Assembly (NCBI GenBank): GCA_030620095.1
Contig: JAUTXW010004693.1
Span: 434,001-498,000, forward strand
Direction: 5' to 3'
Length of the DNA: 64,000 nt
Origin: Kuschelorhynchus macadamiae
Taxonomy: Eukaryota; Arthropoda; Insecta; Coleoptera; Curculionidae
Below, in pieces: positions 35,479-47,120 of this stretch. Made by a program: the position numbers and the translations under genes. Positions within the stretch are counted from its first letter, which is position 1; each line of letters begins with the position of its first letter. The notes beneath the pieces are model-generated. The model saw nothing but the letters and a program-made list of their open reading frames with translations. It did no database searches and had not been told where the DNA came from.

Positions 35479-37027
35479 CAGGGTGACCAGTTAAGGGTAG
35501 CGAGCGGCCATATCTCATAAGATATTGGTCGTATAGATTTGAGAAAAAAAAATCATAATAAAAGTCGCCAAGAGAAATTGCTGAAAATTATTTTCGAGTT
35601 TGTCAAACGTCCGCTAGAGGGCGTAACAACCAACACCAAGTAGAAAAATGGGGTTTTTATAAAATTTTGCCTAATGAAAATATATCGATGATATCATTTT
35701 CATATTTAGTGACCATTTCCCTACACTTTTTATCTAAATTGTTTTGTTCTATATATCAAAATAAAGCGGTGGGGGAAGTTCAATTGTTTTTTCAAACAAA
35801 CCAAGATGTCTCCCGTTTCTTTTGACCGATTTTAGCAAACTTAGGCTCATATGAAAGAGCGTAATTTGCACTACAAAACGCTTATTTGGTTTTGAATTTT
35901 TTACTTTTGCTGGCGTCTAGATGGCGTTAACTGAATTAGTAGCATATTTTTTAGTTTCTTCAAAAAAATCAAATGTAATGGTATATTCATTTTTACATAT
36001 TTTGAAAGGGGATTAATTTCTCTATAATTTAATGAAAATAATTTATCATCTACCTTTTTTTGAACCGTTGATATTGACCAAAATCTTATTTTATTTTATT
36101 AAAAAATGGCACGCCACTGCTTTTTGTCAAAATAAAAATCATTTTCGTAATCACTTATTAGTTGCTAAAAAAAAGAACCTCTTGACTTTTTTTCGTTAGA
36201 CGAACGGTTTTGGATTGAAAAAATAAGATGTTGTTGTTGGACAGTTTTATTAAGATTTTTCATTGTTAAACATCTTATTTTTTCAATCCAAAACCGTTCG
36301 TCTAACGAAAAAAAGTCAAGAGGTTCTTTTTGTTAGCAACTAATAAGTGATTACGAAAATGATTTTTATTTTGACAAAAAGCAGTGGCGTGCCATTGTTT
36401 AATAAAATAAAATAATATTTTGGTCAATATCAACGGTTCAAAAAAAGGTTGATGATAAATTTTTCATTAAATTATAGAGAAATTTATCCCCTTTTGAAAT
36501 ATGTAAAAATGAATATACCATTACATTTGATTTTTTTGAAAAAAACTAAAAAATATGCTACTAATTCAGTTAACGCCATCTAGCGACGCCAGCAAAAGTC
36601 AAAAATTCAAAACCAAATAAGCGTTTTGTAGTGCGAATTATGCTCTTTCATATGAGCCTAAGTTTGCTAAAATCGGTCAAAAGAAACGGGAGACATCTTG
36701 GTTTGTTTGAAAAAACAATTGAACTTCCCCCACCGCTTTATTTTGATATATAGAACAAAACATTTTAGACAAAAAAAAAGTGTAGGGAAATGGTCACTAA
36801 ATACGAAAATGATATCATCGGTATATTTTCATTAGGCAAAATTCTATAAAAACTCCATTTTTCTACTTGGTGTTGGTTGTTACGCCCTCTAGCGGACGTT
36901 TGACAAACTCGAAAATAATTTTCAGCAATTTCTCTTGACGACTTTTATTACGATTTTTTTTTCTCAAATCTATACGACCAATATCTTATGAGATATGGCC
37001 GCTCGCTACCCTTAACTGATCACCCTG
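35479..37027. mobile_element. Near-perfect 1.55 kb fold-back element (long hairpin)
   Basis: Left arm 35479-36230 (752 bp) and right arm 36271-37027 (757 bp) are reverse complements with only scattered differences, around a 40 bp loop (36231-36270). Outer ends read CAGGGTGACCAGTTAAGGGT and, reversed, CAGGGTGATCAGTTAAGGGT. TA flanks both sides (35477-35478 and 37028-37029). No open frame codes for a transposase, so this is non-autonomous and presumably moved by a Tc1/mariner enzyme. If transcribed, it would form a ~750 bp double-stranded RNA. Confidence 0.95.
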
Positions 37028-37029
37028 TA

Positions 37030-37260
37030 CAGCACGAATTTACATGATTTTCTTTTTAAATGATCGTCTGGTTACCGAGACCCTTCAACACTATTTTTTT
37101 TGTTGTTTTATTGCGTATTTTTTCAATAAAACTAATATGTTTTTCTTCAATAACATTTCTGGACGATGTGGTGAATGCGCCCCATATTTTTATAATTTCA
37201 CTGAAAACTAATCGCGTTATCTAACGGAAAAGGCAGAACAAGGTCTGCCGGGCCAGCTAG
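37030..37260 (+). mobile_element. Helitron-like 3' end
   Basis: Ends AAGGTCTGCCGGGCCAGCTAG followed by T at about 37260. The CTAG terminus before T is what a Helitron 3' end shows, and the GGTCTGCCGGGC stretch just before it is GC-rich. No protein is encoded. It may begin left of the palindrome. Moderately uncertain. Confidence 0.5.
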
Positions 37261-37261
37261 T

Positions 37262-37709
37262 TTTAATTTATAGAAGTACCAATGATTCAGTTAGTTGCAT
37301 CAAGAGGACACCAAGTAAAGAATCAACGGTTCAATATATTGGGCTATTGTAAAAAATAAATTAATCCTAGACGAAAATATCGTTCCTGAGAAGGCAAAGT
37401 ATCGTAAGCGCAGTTTTTTTAATTTTACAGGAGACACAAAAACGTTTTGTTTTATTTACATTTTCTTTCTGTTTCTGTTTCATATTATTACACCATCTTT
37501 CAAATTTACCTTTCTTTTTTTTACCTGAAACAAATGGCGCTTGCGATATTTTAAAACATCAGTTTCTGGGCTACTTGGAGGCAACGATATTTTTATTGCC
37601 ACTTGAGATATTTTATACTATAAAGCAGTTGTCACTTTCTAACCAAGTGCAAAACTTTTAGTAGCCTAAGTGCCATGAAAGGGCAACTACTGCTTAGTGA
37701 AAGTCTATT
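37262..37709. other. Non-coding spacer
   Basis: No gene, repeat border or RNA recognised. Confidence 0.5.
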
Positions 37710-38043
37710 TTAAATTAACGGAACAATGATTAGCTTCATCTTCCTCATCTGAGGAGGAACGTTCACCACAGCTGTGGAATCTGGAAGATCATTGTATTCT
37801 CTATGAATAACAAGCTCTAAACACAACTTAACTAAACCTTTGTTTGCTTCAGATATTGACAATAAGAAACTGTACCATTTTTTAAATATTTTGCCTTCAT
37901 CTTTGATTTCAAACTCTGCCAAGACGTCAATGAAACTATATTTAAGTATCAATTTATTCTTTTTGATGTCAAAAGCAATAGTTTGTATTTTGGAGATTGT
38001 AAGAGGTTTTCCTTTAACTAAACTGCTGGTTTTATTAAACTTT
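37710..38043 (-). other. Unidentified open frame of ~110 codons
   Basis: Open on the minus strand from 38043 to 37710. Its composition looks protein-like (KPLTISKIQTIAFDIKKN, FIDVLAEFEIKDEGKIFKKW, KGLVKLCLELVIHREYND) but it has no start codon near its beginning and no family I recognise. It may be one exon or fragment of a repeat-encoded protein. It abuts the mariner-like fragment at 38093, which reads the other way. Confidence 0.25.
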
Positions 38044-38092
38044 ATTTAATTACATACTGTTGGGCACCTATTTATAAATTATTAATCATTTC

Positions 38093-39142
38093 AGGAAATC
38101 GACTTATTGGACCATTTTTGTTTGACTAACAACCTTTTGCGAAACCAGGTTGTACCAGCCTTACGAGCTATTCTAACGAAAGACGAATTAAGAAGAACTT
38201 GGTTTCAACAAGACGGAGGTCCGGCTCACAATACCATTCAAGTCAGGAACTTCTTAAAAGAGCAGTTTGACGAAAGAATAATTTCTTTAAATGGTCCAAT
38301 ATCTTGGCCTCCTAGATCCCCTGACCTGTCGCCCTTGGATTTCTACCTCTGGGGTCACACGAAGAATAAAATCTATGATTTTGATATCCCCGGGACCATA
38401 GAAATCCTGAGACAAAGAGTTCTGGACACATTTAGAAATATTAACCGAAATACACTTACCAGGGTTGTACGAAAAACAGATACCAATTGTCAAAAATGTC
38501 TGGATGCAAATGGACGTCACTTTGCAGATTTGTAAATTAATGTTACCCACTTACAAAGTAGTTAAAGCTCATTTAGATTTTTTAAGTCATTATTTACGTT
38601 CATGTTGTATTGAAAATTTAATGCGTTCAATACATTACTTATTAATGTAATCTTGTGACAAATAAATCATGGCTTCCTTTAAAAACATTGAAACCTAATT
38701 TACGAAGTGTGATATTTTGATGACACTAAAATCTTTAATGCACTTGTGAGATATCACTAGACTGGAAATTTTAGCTCTTTCCAAAAATCGAAAAATCCAA
38801 TATGGCGGTCATAAGAAAAATGAAAGTTGAGGCGGGTTGCGGGTTAATAAAAAACAATAAAGACATGTAGTATACGCCATCTTATTTGTCTTAAAAATGT
38901 GTCCGAATAATGTCACATTTTGGCAGCTGTCAAATTTACCGTTCTGGCTATATAGGCGAAAAACGAAATCCGCCATTTTCGGTTTTTCGCCGATATTTCC
39001 CAAACTTATTGATCGATCGTAAATCTGAAGCCAGATATCGAACGCAATAAGTTTCCTCTAAAACTGTCCCTATTTAACCTTTGCTGTAGGTATAATAGAA
39101 GCCGAGAGCCCTATATAGAGAAGTGAATCTGGGACACACTGT
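38093..39142 (+). pseudogene. DD41D mariner-like transposase C-terminal part and 3' end
   Basis: Starts in the catalytic domain (GNRLIGPFLF). It continues NLLRNQVVPALRAIL, TWFQQDGGPAHNTIQVRNFL (second D) and RSPDLSPLDFYLWGHTKNKI (third D), then a natural stop at 38535. The D-to-D spacing is 41 residues. The N-terminal half is absent. The last 138 codons are open. The 3' non-coding region continues to CTGGGACACACTGTA near 39142, which looks like the terminal repeat. Confidence 0.82.
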
Positions 39143-39839
39143 ATATTAACTAAAGTAGCCTCATATTAGTTGTAAAAATTAGGCGTGCATCTTCTCCCTA
39201 CTTTGGGGTCTTTTTAAACAAACAATTTTATTGAGGCGTTAAACGACTAGAGTAATGAATGTCAGTGCACCAACCCTGGTAATCAAACCCACCCCATAAT
39301 TTGCAAGACTTTTAAAACTTGGCAAGAAACATTTCCTTTCCTTGGGCAACCACGGTCCGATTTATAGACGACGCATTTTATATGTGTTTTACACTTAACA
39401 CAAATATTTTATCATTAAAATGTTTAAATCTACCCAATATTATTCCTTTAATTACATATTTTAAATTTTTATAACAATCACTGCTAGCAGATAACATTTT
39501 TGTTATGTTGCATATATACATTATTTATCGCAACAAGCGCCATTTAAATCTTCGACATTAGTTTCCGACAATTAATGCGTTGGATAAAAGCACCAGACAT
39601 GAAGATCCAATAAATTTATCTGGAAAAAACGTTGTTTAGTGATAGGGGGTACATAAAACAAATATAATCCCGAGATAAAGCCAGCTATCATTTTTTTAAA
39701 GGCCGCATAATTTTGCATTATCAAATTAGTAAGATTAATTTTTATCAAACGATTGTATGTTCAAAAGGGCAGGGCAATAGGCACGCCAACTTATATATTA
39801 TTTCACAAGAACTGTACTTCAAAGTTAATAAAAATCGAA
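39143..39839. other. Non-coding spacer
   Basis: No gene or repeat border recognised. Confidence 0.5.
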
Positions 39840-40120
39840 ATTTATATAAAAAAGAAAAATATTAAATTAAATTTTAAAGATAATTGGTAAAACCTTGTTC
39901 TTCAATTCGTATCTTCGAACAGAATGTTTCCATTCTTTTTTAGTCTCCTCCTCTATTTCCTGTATTGCTTATAGATTTTTATTAGTAAACAGAAATTACA
40001 GATTTTTGGGACTAGTCCAGTCGATGATCGGTATCACATGAACCTTATTCAGTCGCCACATCTGCTGTACCTCGATGGCAAGCTCCGCATATTTAGCCTT
40101 TTTCTCTTGATATTTATCCA
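39840..40120 (-). pseudogene. LINE D tail: C-terminus of an R4/Dong-like ORF
   Basis: Minus-strand reading gives ALDKYQEKKAKYAELAIEVQ, then MWRLNKVHVIPII and SPKNL. This is the far C-terminal block of R4/Dong-like non-LTR retrotransposon proteins, which end with a KY-x-L-x-x-E-I...MW...V-x-IVPIV...GVIPK-x-L stretch. It follows in order the LINE D segments that end at 45600 on the same strand. I read it as the 3' end of the same element, separated from the rest by later insertions (40175-45598). Confidence 0.6.
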
Positions 40121-40174
40121 ACGCGTTTTCCGTGTTTGCTAGGTAAGTGCAGCTGTTATATATATACTGTATAG

Positions 40175-40900
40175 CAGCCATGTCAAACATGCGGCCCAGT
40201 GAGCATTTTTCTGCGGCCCAAATCAGTTTTGAAAACAGCCAGATAATCCGGCCCTCGAACAAGTTGAAAACCGTTTTTGAAAGCGCGCGCCTCTGCAACA
40301 ACGATTGGTATAATAAAATGTACAATTGTACATAGTGCCATCTATGTTTAGGAGGATGAACTACACATACTCAACCTAAAATCTAAAGCCAAACGTTATC
40401 TGGCTTGTTCCATGAAATTCTATCGCGCAAAAACACAGATGACGCTATCTGAACATTCTGGAAAGAACTCGAGAAATCACAATCCGTATATAAGCCGTGT
40501 TCGATTGAGTTCAGTCGTTCAGTGTTTAGTCAGTTATGAGTCAGTTGTTCACTTATTGTTACAAGACTTAACAGTACTTATTATAATGAATTTCGGATAC
40601 AGTTTTTAACATGTCTCTTTCAAAGCCAAGTAGAAGTAAGAGGAAACTTGTAGATGAGCATCGTATCTTTCAAGAAAATTAGGAATTAGAGTTTTTTTGC
40701 TGTGAAGTGAAAGAAAGAAATTATTTGTTTGATTTGTAATAGTACAGTCGGTGTCCCAAAATTATATAATATAAAACGTCACTATAATATTCATAAAGCT
40801 ATGTTTTATGAATGTTTGATCATCGACTAGGTGGGCCGCAAAACCTTATCTTAAAGAAGACAAACTACTGAAAATCTTGAGAAAAAGTACTATTATAGGA
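40175..40900 (+). mobile_element. hAT-3 remnant: left end, promoter region and BED-finger start
   Basis: Starts CAGCCATGTCAAACATGCGG at 40175, the usual left end of another hAT group (CAG...CATGTCAAACTCGCGGCCC). A ~430 bp 5' region follows. From the ATG at 40612 a reading frame begins MSLSKPSRSKRKLVDEHRIF and, after stops, an L-I-C-N-S-T-V-G-V-P-K finger-like stretch near 40725-40760. This is the N-terminal BED finger of a GTF2IRD2/SCAND3-like hAT transposase. The rest of the gene is missing. A GTGGGCCGCAAAAC block at 40842 may be part of the right end. Confidence 0.6.
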
Positions 40901-40963
40901 CAGTCTGTTTATTAAATTTCCAATAAAAATGACATTACAAAAAACTACAAACATTAAATTAAG

Positions 40964-42393
40964 TTGTCTATTTGTGGCGCGAATTTGATTCCACATGAAC
41001 TTTTTGATTCAGTCGCAAACCGTGTATCTCAATTGTCAAGTAGTGTACCGACAATTTCTGAAATGTATGACATTTTAGTGAAGAGTGAATCCAGGTGGGA
41101 TCTCATGGAGAAAAAAATTGACGATATCCATAATCTCTCGAGGGAGTTTTCCGCTTACAAACCAGATATGTTATTAAAGTCTCTAAGGGATATGGAACAG
41201 AATATTTTCAATATTTCCCAAATCCTCTTCAACAATGCCGAAGAAGTGATAAAAATCCAAGTACAGGACTCCTCTTCAATTGAATTAAAAGCAGGTATTG
41301 CTAACATTAAGAGCAACCTAACTTGTGTAACTGACTTGGTAAAGGAGTTATACTCCAAATATGAAAGCCAACATAAGTGTAAGCATATCAAAAATACATA
41401 CCCTACCACCATACCCTTGCCTACACCAACTATGGAAACTACCTGCTCCACCGCCTCTACACAAACTGAGGTAACACCTACGGATATTCCCAGTACTACT
41501 GAAGGCTCCAGCAAGCTGGCTTGTAATAATACACAACGGTGGCACTATGTAGTCGTAAGAAATCTTCCTGCAGGGTTTACGCCTAACAACATAGTTCACT
41601 ACGTTAAGGAAAAGCTTGGGACTACAGAGTTTATTCGATGCTGCCACCTAATCAATCATATCTCAAATATTGATTTTAAAATTGGAACTCAGTCAAAAAA
41701 GTCAGCTGAAAAGCTTTTAGACAGCAATCTATGGCCACATGGCGTAGTAATAAAACGGTCAGCTGTATCCGAACTTACAGAAAAATCTACACCGAACCTC
41801 CCACCTCCCTCCACACCGAAAAAACTGCCCACCAACTCGAGCTCCGTCAGTTCACTGGTTGTCTCCTCTCCAATTTCTCCACTATAATATCTTCTGACAA
41901 AGAGGCCATTGCTGCCTGCAAAGCAGATGTCTTGTTGAGCGACAACTGCTATAGTCTTTCCAAGAAAGCTCCTACTGACCAAGAACCTATTTTTGATCCA
42001 ATGTCTCCCCCAACAGTGAAGCTTACGCGAACCGAAAAAAGTTCTGATAACCGTTTCCTCATGTCTAGACTAAGAGAACCAGCCATTTTAAAGGCCTTCA
42101 AGTTATATCTCGCCTTCCTGCACGACCAACCTGCGCCAATTCACTTTGAAGGGTTTACAAATACAAGCACCAGGCTGTTTTTGGCTTCTGAAGGCATTCC
42201 TATAGATTATAGAACCCTACATAAGATATATTTCGATTTTCATGCTGCTTACGGATTTAACGCAGCAGAAGTGGAAGCGGATCTTGCAGCCTATGGATCC
42301 TACATATCTTCGGAGAGATCGATTCATCTTCAGAGGACCAGAGAATGCCATAAAAATTATTTTACCAGCAATTCTCCCAAAAAAAATTTTTAG
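40964..42393 (+). pseudogene. LINE C ORF1 protein (RNA-binding), one frameshift
   Basis: First ORF of LINE C, the RNA chaperone component that forms particles with the element's RNA. Residues 1-140 look helical with coiled-coil character (VSQLSSSVPTISEMYDILVK, DMEQNIFNISQILF). An S/T/P-rich linker follows. Near residues 192-270 comes an RRM-like fold (RWHYVVVRNLPAGFTPNNIV, then AEKLLDSNLWPHGVVIKRS). The frame stops at 41887, and similar-quality coding continues in another frame from about 41880 to 42393 (LREPAILKAFKLYLAF, GIPIDYRTLHKIYFDF), so one base has been gained or lost near 41880. The start ATG choice is uncertain. Confidence 0.6.
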
Positions 42394-42455
42394 AAAACAC
42401 GACGTGTCCTGAGGAACTAGATTCCTCAAAACTTCCTGTTGTTACTAGTCTTAAT

Positions 42456-45115
42456 ATGGTTCTAATTAATATTGCTTCTCTAAGAAATAAAACTGACGAG
42501 TTGTACCTATTTCTGGAAGAATTGGAGTTCCCCCAACTTGTTGCAATTACTGAGCACTGGCTGAATCTAAACGAACCCTTTTATATTGAGAGGTATACCA
42601 CAGTAGCTAGATATGACAGAAAAAACTCAGCTCATGGGGGAACACTGATTCTATCCCTAAATGGAGATTTCATGTCGGTATCTAAATATGATCATTTGTT
42701 AGCGGATAGCTCTTTTGAATTCTCTATAGTATATAATCAAAACCTTGATCTTTATGTAATTTGTATTTATAGATCACCAAACTCTGATGTACAATCATTT
42801 TTAAATAGCCTGGTAAGTTTGCTAGACAGCCTACCGATTAAAGGTAAAAAAATTCTATGCGGGGACTTTAATATTGACTATGCTAGTGTTTGTGCCATCC
42901 AGAAATATCTAATTTCTATATTCGACTCTTTCGGTCTTTCAATGCATGTATCCTCGCCAACTAGAATTTCAAAAAACTCTTCTTCTATCATCGATTACAT
43001 GGCGTCTGATTTTTCTCCATCAGAGGTACAATCACAGGTCTATAACTCAGGTCTTTCCGATCACGAGGCGGTAATTTCCAGGTTTAGTTTACCTATTAGG
43101 CCCTTACCAAGATCTCGCCATCGGGGCAGAATTTTCTCGGCCGCAAATTTCTCAGTATTTCATAATATTTGCTTTAACACCAATTGGAATTTTGAATCTG
43201 ATAATGTCAACACAAACTTCAGAACTTTTTTAAATAAAACTTTAAGTGCTTTTAACAAGGCCTTCCCGCTTAAGAATATCAAACCTAAGCGGCATAAACC
43301 GTGGACCACGAAAGGAATACGAATTTCTGCTAAAAATATGCGCTCGCTCTCATATATAAAAAAATTCACCGACTCCTTTCTTATTCTCGACTATATCTCT
43401 AATTATAGGAGGATCTACACTACTCTTATTAAGTCAGCAAAAAAATTACACTACCGAAAACGTCTAACAAACTCTAATAACGTTTCAAAAGAAACCTGGT
43501 CCATCATCAATAACCTCAGAAACAAATCAAACCCTGTGACTCAGATCTTGCCAGGGGCTAATGATCTAAATGATTATTTTATTAATGTAAGCAAAAATGT
43601 TACCTCTAGTATCTCGCCAAGTTTGGACCCTCTTTCGTTTCTCCCTCCTTCAAAAAATTTAGCTGATAGCTTTTTCTTAAGTCCCGTTAGCAACACTGAA
43701 CTATTGAAGGTAATACATAATATCAAAAGTAAATCTTCGTGTAGCACTGATGGCCTATCAATTAGAATATTCCTGAACTTGCCACTCCCAGTCATAGAGG
43801 CCCTTACAACATTAATAAATGAGTCCTTTATAAAAGGTGTATTCCCTGATTGCCTTAAAACAGCTATAATTATTCCACTTCATAAAGGCGGCGAAAAAAC
43901 TAACTCTTGCAATTATCGCCTAATTGCACTACTACCAGTGCTATCAAAAATCATCGAAAGGCTACTGAAGAACCGTCTTATGCCATTTCTCCTGAAACAT
44001 CAGATAATATCCCCGGAGCAGTTCGGATTTCTACCCAACAAGTGCACCAGTGACGCCATGTTCACGTTGCTTAGAGGCGTCTACTTATCTCTCAATAACA
44101 ACCACCCAACTGCCTCAGTGTTAGTCATGAAATTCTGATAAACAAACTACATTTTTATGGAATTCGTGGTACTTCTTTAAATTGGTTCAAATCTTATCTT
44201 GGAAAAAGGCAACAACTTGTAAGGGCTAATGGTTCCGATTCTGATTGTAAGTTGATTACAAGTGGAGTCCCTCAAGGTTCAGTCTTGGGACCTATTCTTT
44301 TTTTGTTATACATTAATGATATCACGAACCTTAAAATTAATGGAAGAATCTCCCTTTTTGCTGATGACACAAGCATAACATGGAGTGATTTTGATACAAC
44401 GTCTTTACACTCTAGTATCTCCAAAGACTTGGTTATAATTAAGGCTTGGTCCGATTCCAATATGCTTTGTTTTAAAGTCGATAAAACGTTGGCGTTATCT
44501 TATAAGGGAACTTTACAACCACTTTAGGTACATAACAGCAATATTGAATACGTAGAGTCGGTTAAATTCCTGGGTTTAAATATAAATAGCAACCTAAAAT
44601 GGTCTAATCATATTGACACCTTAACTAAAAAACTTTCTACCGCCTGCTTCGCCATTCGATCAGTTTCAAAAGAACTAGACGTTCCTTCTGCCAGACTTAC
44701 TTATTTCTCTTTATTTGAATCCCACCTCCGCTATGGCCTTCCCTTTTGGGGCTGCTGTACCACCGAGCAATTTCGTAGTATTTTTATGCTTCAAAAGAGA
44801 GCCATTCGTTATTTGTTTGGTCTAAATAATAGAGCTCACTGCCAATACTATTTCAAAAAACATGAAATATTAACACTTCCTGCATTATTTATTTTGGAAA
44901 CGGTATGTTTGCTGAGAAAACATATAAACACCCTCCCAGAAAGGCCACAACATGTATACCCTACCAGAAACTCTAGGCATGATATTTATCTTCCCATTCC
45001 TTCCACAGAATTAATAAAAAAATCAATTATTTACAACGCCATAAAACTTTACAACAATCTGCCAGTACATTTAAAATCTATCCCTATGCTTGCACAATTT
45101 CGAAAAAATTTGTAA
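42456..45115 (+). pseudogene. LINE C ORF2: endonuclease and reverse transcriptase lacking motif A
   Basis: Encodes an APE-type endonuclease (residues ~1-225). Visible are N-x-x-SLRNK, AITEHWL (catalytic E), ICIYRSPNSD, CGDFNIDY and SGLSDHEAVI (catalytic D-H). The reverse transcriptase follows with IIIPLHKGG, NYRLIALLPVLSKIIER, QFGFLPNKCTSDAM, then SGVPQGSVLGPILFLLYIND (motif B) and SLFADDTSI (motif C). At about 44128 the frame jumps from ASVLV straight to SHEILINKLHFYGIRG. The D-x-S-K-A-F-D-x-V segment (motif A) is deleted, so the polymerase cannot work. A further stop lies at 44527. The C-terminal part, 44530-45115, is otherwise readable. Confidence 0.88.
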
Positions 45116-45599
45116 ATCATTATATAGGGAAAAGAACTGTCGAACATTCACTTAAAACTTAATTATTTTTGTTAGGTATTGGATTAAAAACAATTTAAAT
45201 CTTTTTGTATACTACATTCTACACTAGTTCAATATACCTTCTGTTTAACATCACAATTATTTGTATAACTATAATAACATAGAGTTTAAGGTCGCATAGT
45301 TGCAATTTTGATTTCAATGTCATCGAAATTATTCACCTCGTACATGTGTGTTTGTTTACTTTTATAAGGTTATCATGATTCATTTACTGTTTGCAATGTT
45401 ATGCTATATTCTAACGTGTGTTTTACGATTTGGTAAATTGATAATTTACATTTTTAAAAAAAAAAGCACTGACCTGTCGAAATTATTTTCGATTAATGTT
45501 TTGATATGTCTTATTTTTAGGTATATTTTGCTTTGTCCATAAAATTGTAGAATTTTTCTGCGGCAATAAAGCATACTTTTGTTTGTTTGTTTGTTTGAT

Positions 45600-47112
45600 C
45601 TTCATGCTTTTGGCCCACCAGTGACTTTGAGTTTGACATGACAGCTGTATAGTCTCTGATCTCTCGCTACATTTTCGACACTTATCGGATTCAACCGACC
45701 GCTCCTTGATGATGTATTTTATGTAATTTTGTGTGTTAATAATTTCGTCCTGTATTGCCATCACAAATCCCTCTCTCTGGGAATGGTTGTCCAAAGAGCC
45801 ACCTGGTGGATGCTTCCTTATCTATGTGTGGCTGATTCAAGTCATTGTGATGTCGGCCATGCAGTGCCATTTGAGCCCACTGTTTTTGTTTGTCGGGGTC
45901 TGAAAGTAACTATAGGATGATGTTACTTGCGAGATTGAGTGGAAAGTACGAGTTGTCACTTAAGGTCACTATGCGGTGTAGGCTTGATGTTTGTGCCTTA
46001 TTGGTGAAGAAATCTCTCAATTTTTGCAGCTGTCGGAAGTGCGAATTGGTCAAGTCAACAAGAGATCTTCCACCTTCTCTTCGTGGTAAGATTATTCGGA
46101 AAGTTGATGACCTTGGTTGGTGCGACTTGTACTTGGTAATCATTAACCGAGTAGTGTGTTTTAGTCCCTCTAGTTCCGTGTCAGTCCATTCCAAGATTCC
46201 GAAACTGTAGGTCAGCACGGGCACAGCATAGGTGTTAATTGCTGTAATGAGATTTCTGGCGCTCAGTTCTGTCTTCAGAAGAGCCCGCACTCTTTGAACG
46301 TACTGATCTTTCCTTGTTTATCCTGGAGCAGTCTAACTTGTTGGAACCCTAGGTATTTCTAGGTCTCTCCTTGGTTCATCGCTAGAACTATTTCTCCATT
46401 GGGTAGGGGGCCATTAATGACTTTGCCTTTTCCGATGTTTAAGGCTTTACATTTCTCTATTCCAAATTCCATATGGATGTCTTTTGAGAAGGTGTATGCC
46501 AATAAGCCGATAAGCTTTTTTAGTTGGTTATGGTTTCCACCATAGAGCTTAATATCATCCATATATAGAAGGTGGGATATGGTTCGGGAATTGTCTCTGT
46601 TGGCTTTGATGTTGAATCCATGTCATGTATTGTTGAGCAACGTGGATAGAGGATTCATCGCTAAGCAGAACCAAAGTGGACATAACAAGTCTCTTTGGTA
46701 AATTCCCTTATTGATGTGTATCTCATCGGTGGTAAGAGATTGATCACCATTCTAGATCCTCAGGTTCGTTCTCCATTGGCACTTGATAGTTGCCAGGAAA
46801 TTAATGATCATAGGGCGAATTTTGTATATTCCTAGTACGTCTATAAACCAGGAATGTGGTACAGTGTCAAACGCCTTTTTATAGTCTATAAAAGCAGTGT
46901 GCATATTGCGTTGTTTTTTTATATACCTGTTTCGAATGTATCCCTTCTGTTCCTCGGCTAATAGGTTATGACTCTCAATATGGTGATATATACCATTTGC
47001 AATGCATCCTGTTAGGATCTTGTACATGGTGGCCAAACAGGTGATGGGCTTGTGCTGGGAAGAGTCTTCTGTTCTATTGCTTTTGGGAGCATAGTTGTAG
47101 TGCCCAGCATGA
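45600..47112 (-). pseudogene. LINE D reverse transcriptase and C-terminal zinc knuckle
   Basis: Order on the minus strand: ATMYKILTGCIANGIYHHIE, LLAEEQKGYIRN, AFIDYKKAFDTVPHSWFIDV (motif A) at 47036-46752; LLYMDDIKLYGG (motif C, YMDD) at 46565; then VPVLTYSFGILEWTDTEL and IILPRREGGRSLVDL in the thumb at 46290-45910. Last comes a C-terminal block with GFVMAIQDEIINTQNYIKYI and DKCRKCSERSETIQ (zinc-knuckle cysteines) at 45794-45620. This layout fits R4/Dong elements, which cut with a restriction-like endonuclease rather than an APE type. About 20 residues are missing between QKGYIRN and motif A, and motif B is unreadable. Confidence 0.8.
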
Positions 47113-47120
47113 GAAATGCG

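Larger units (their letters stand above)
40901..45598 (+). mobile_element. LINE C: CR1-like non-LTR retrotransposon, nearly full length
   Basis: Two-ORF LINE ending in a 3' untranslated region with AATAAA at 45563 and a (TTTG)n tail at 45578-45598. ORF1 is 40964-42393 and ORF2 is 42456-45115. The exact 5' end is not clear; I place it just after the hAT-3 remnant. LINE C lies inside the C-terminal coding part of the minus-strand LINE D, so it probably inserted there. Both ORFs are damaged. Confidence 0.8.

Noticed and set aside
41155..41982. Three minus-strand open frames of about 100 codons
   Set aside because: They overlap LINE C ORF1, whose plus-strand protein shows recognisable coiled-coil and RRM-like regions; no family matches the minus-strand readings.
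41731..42393. A separate ORF between LINE C ORF1 and ORF2
   Set aside because: Its first ~50 codons are a shadow of ORF1 and the rest reads as ORF1 continued in another frame, so a frameshift explains it better.
45578..45598. TTTG repeats considered as a free microsatellite
   Set aside because: They sit directly after the polyadenylation signal of LINE C and mark its 3' end.
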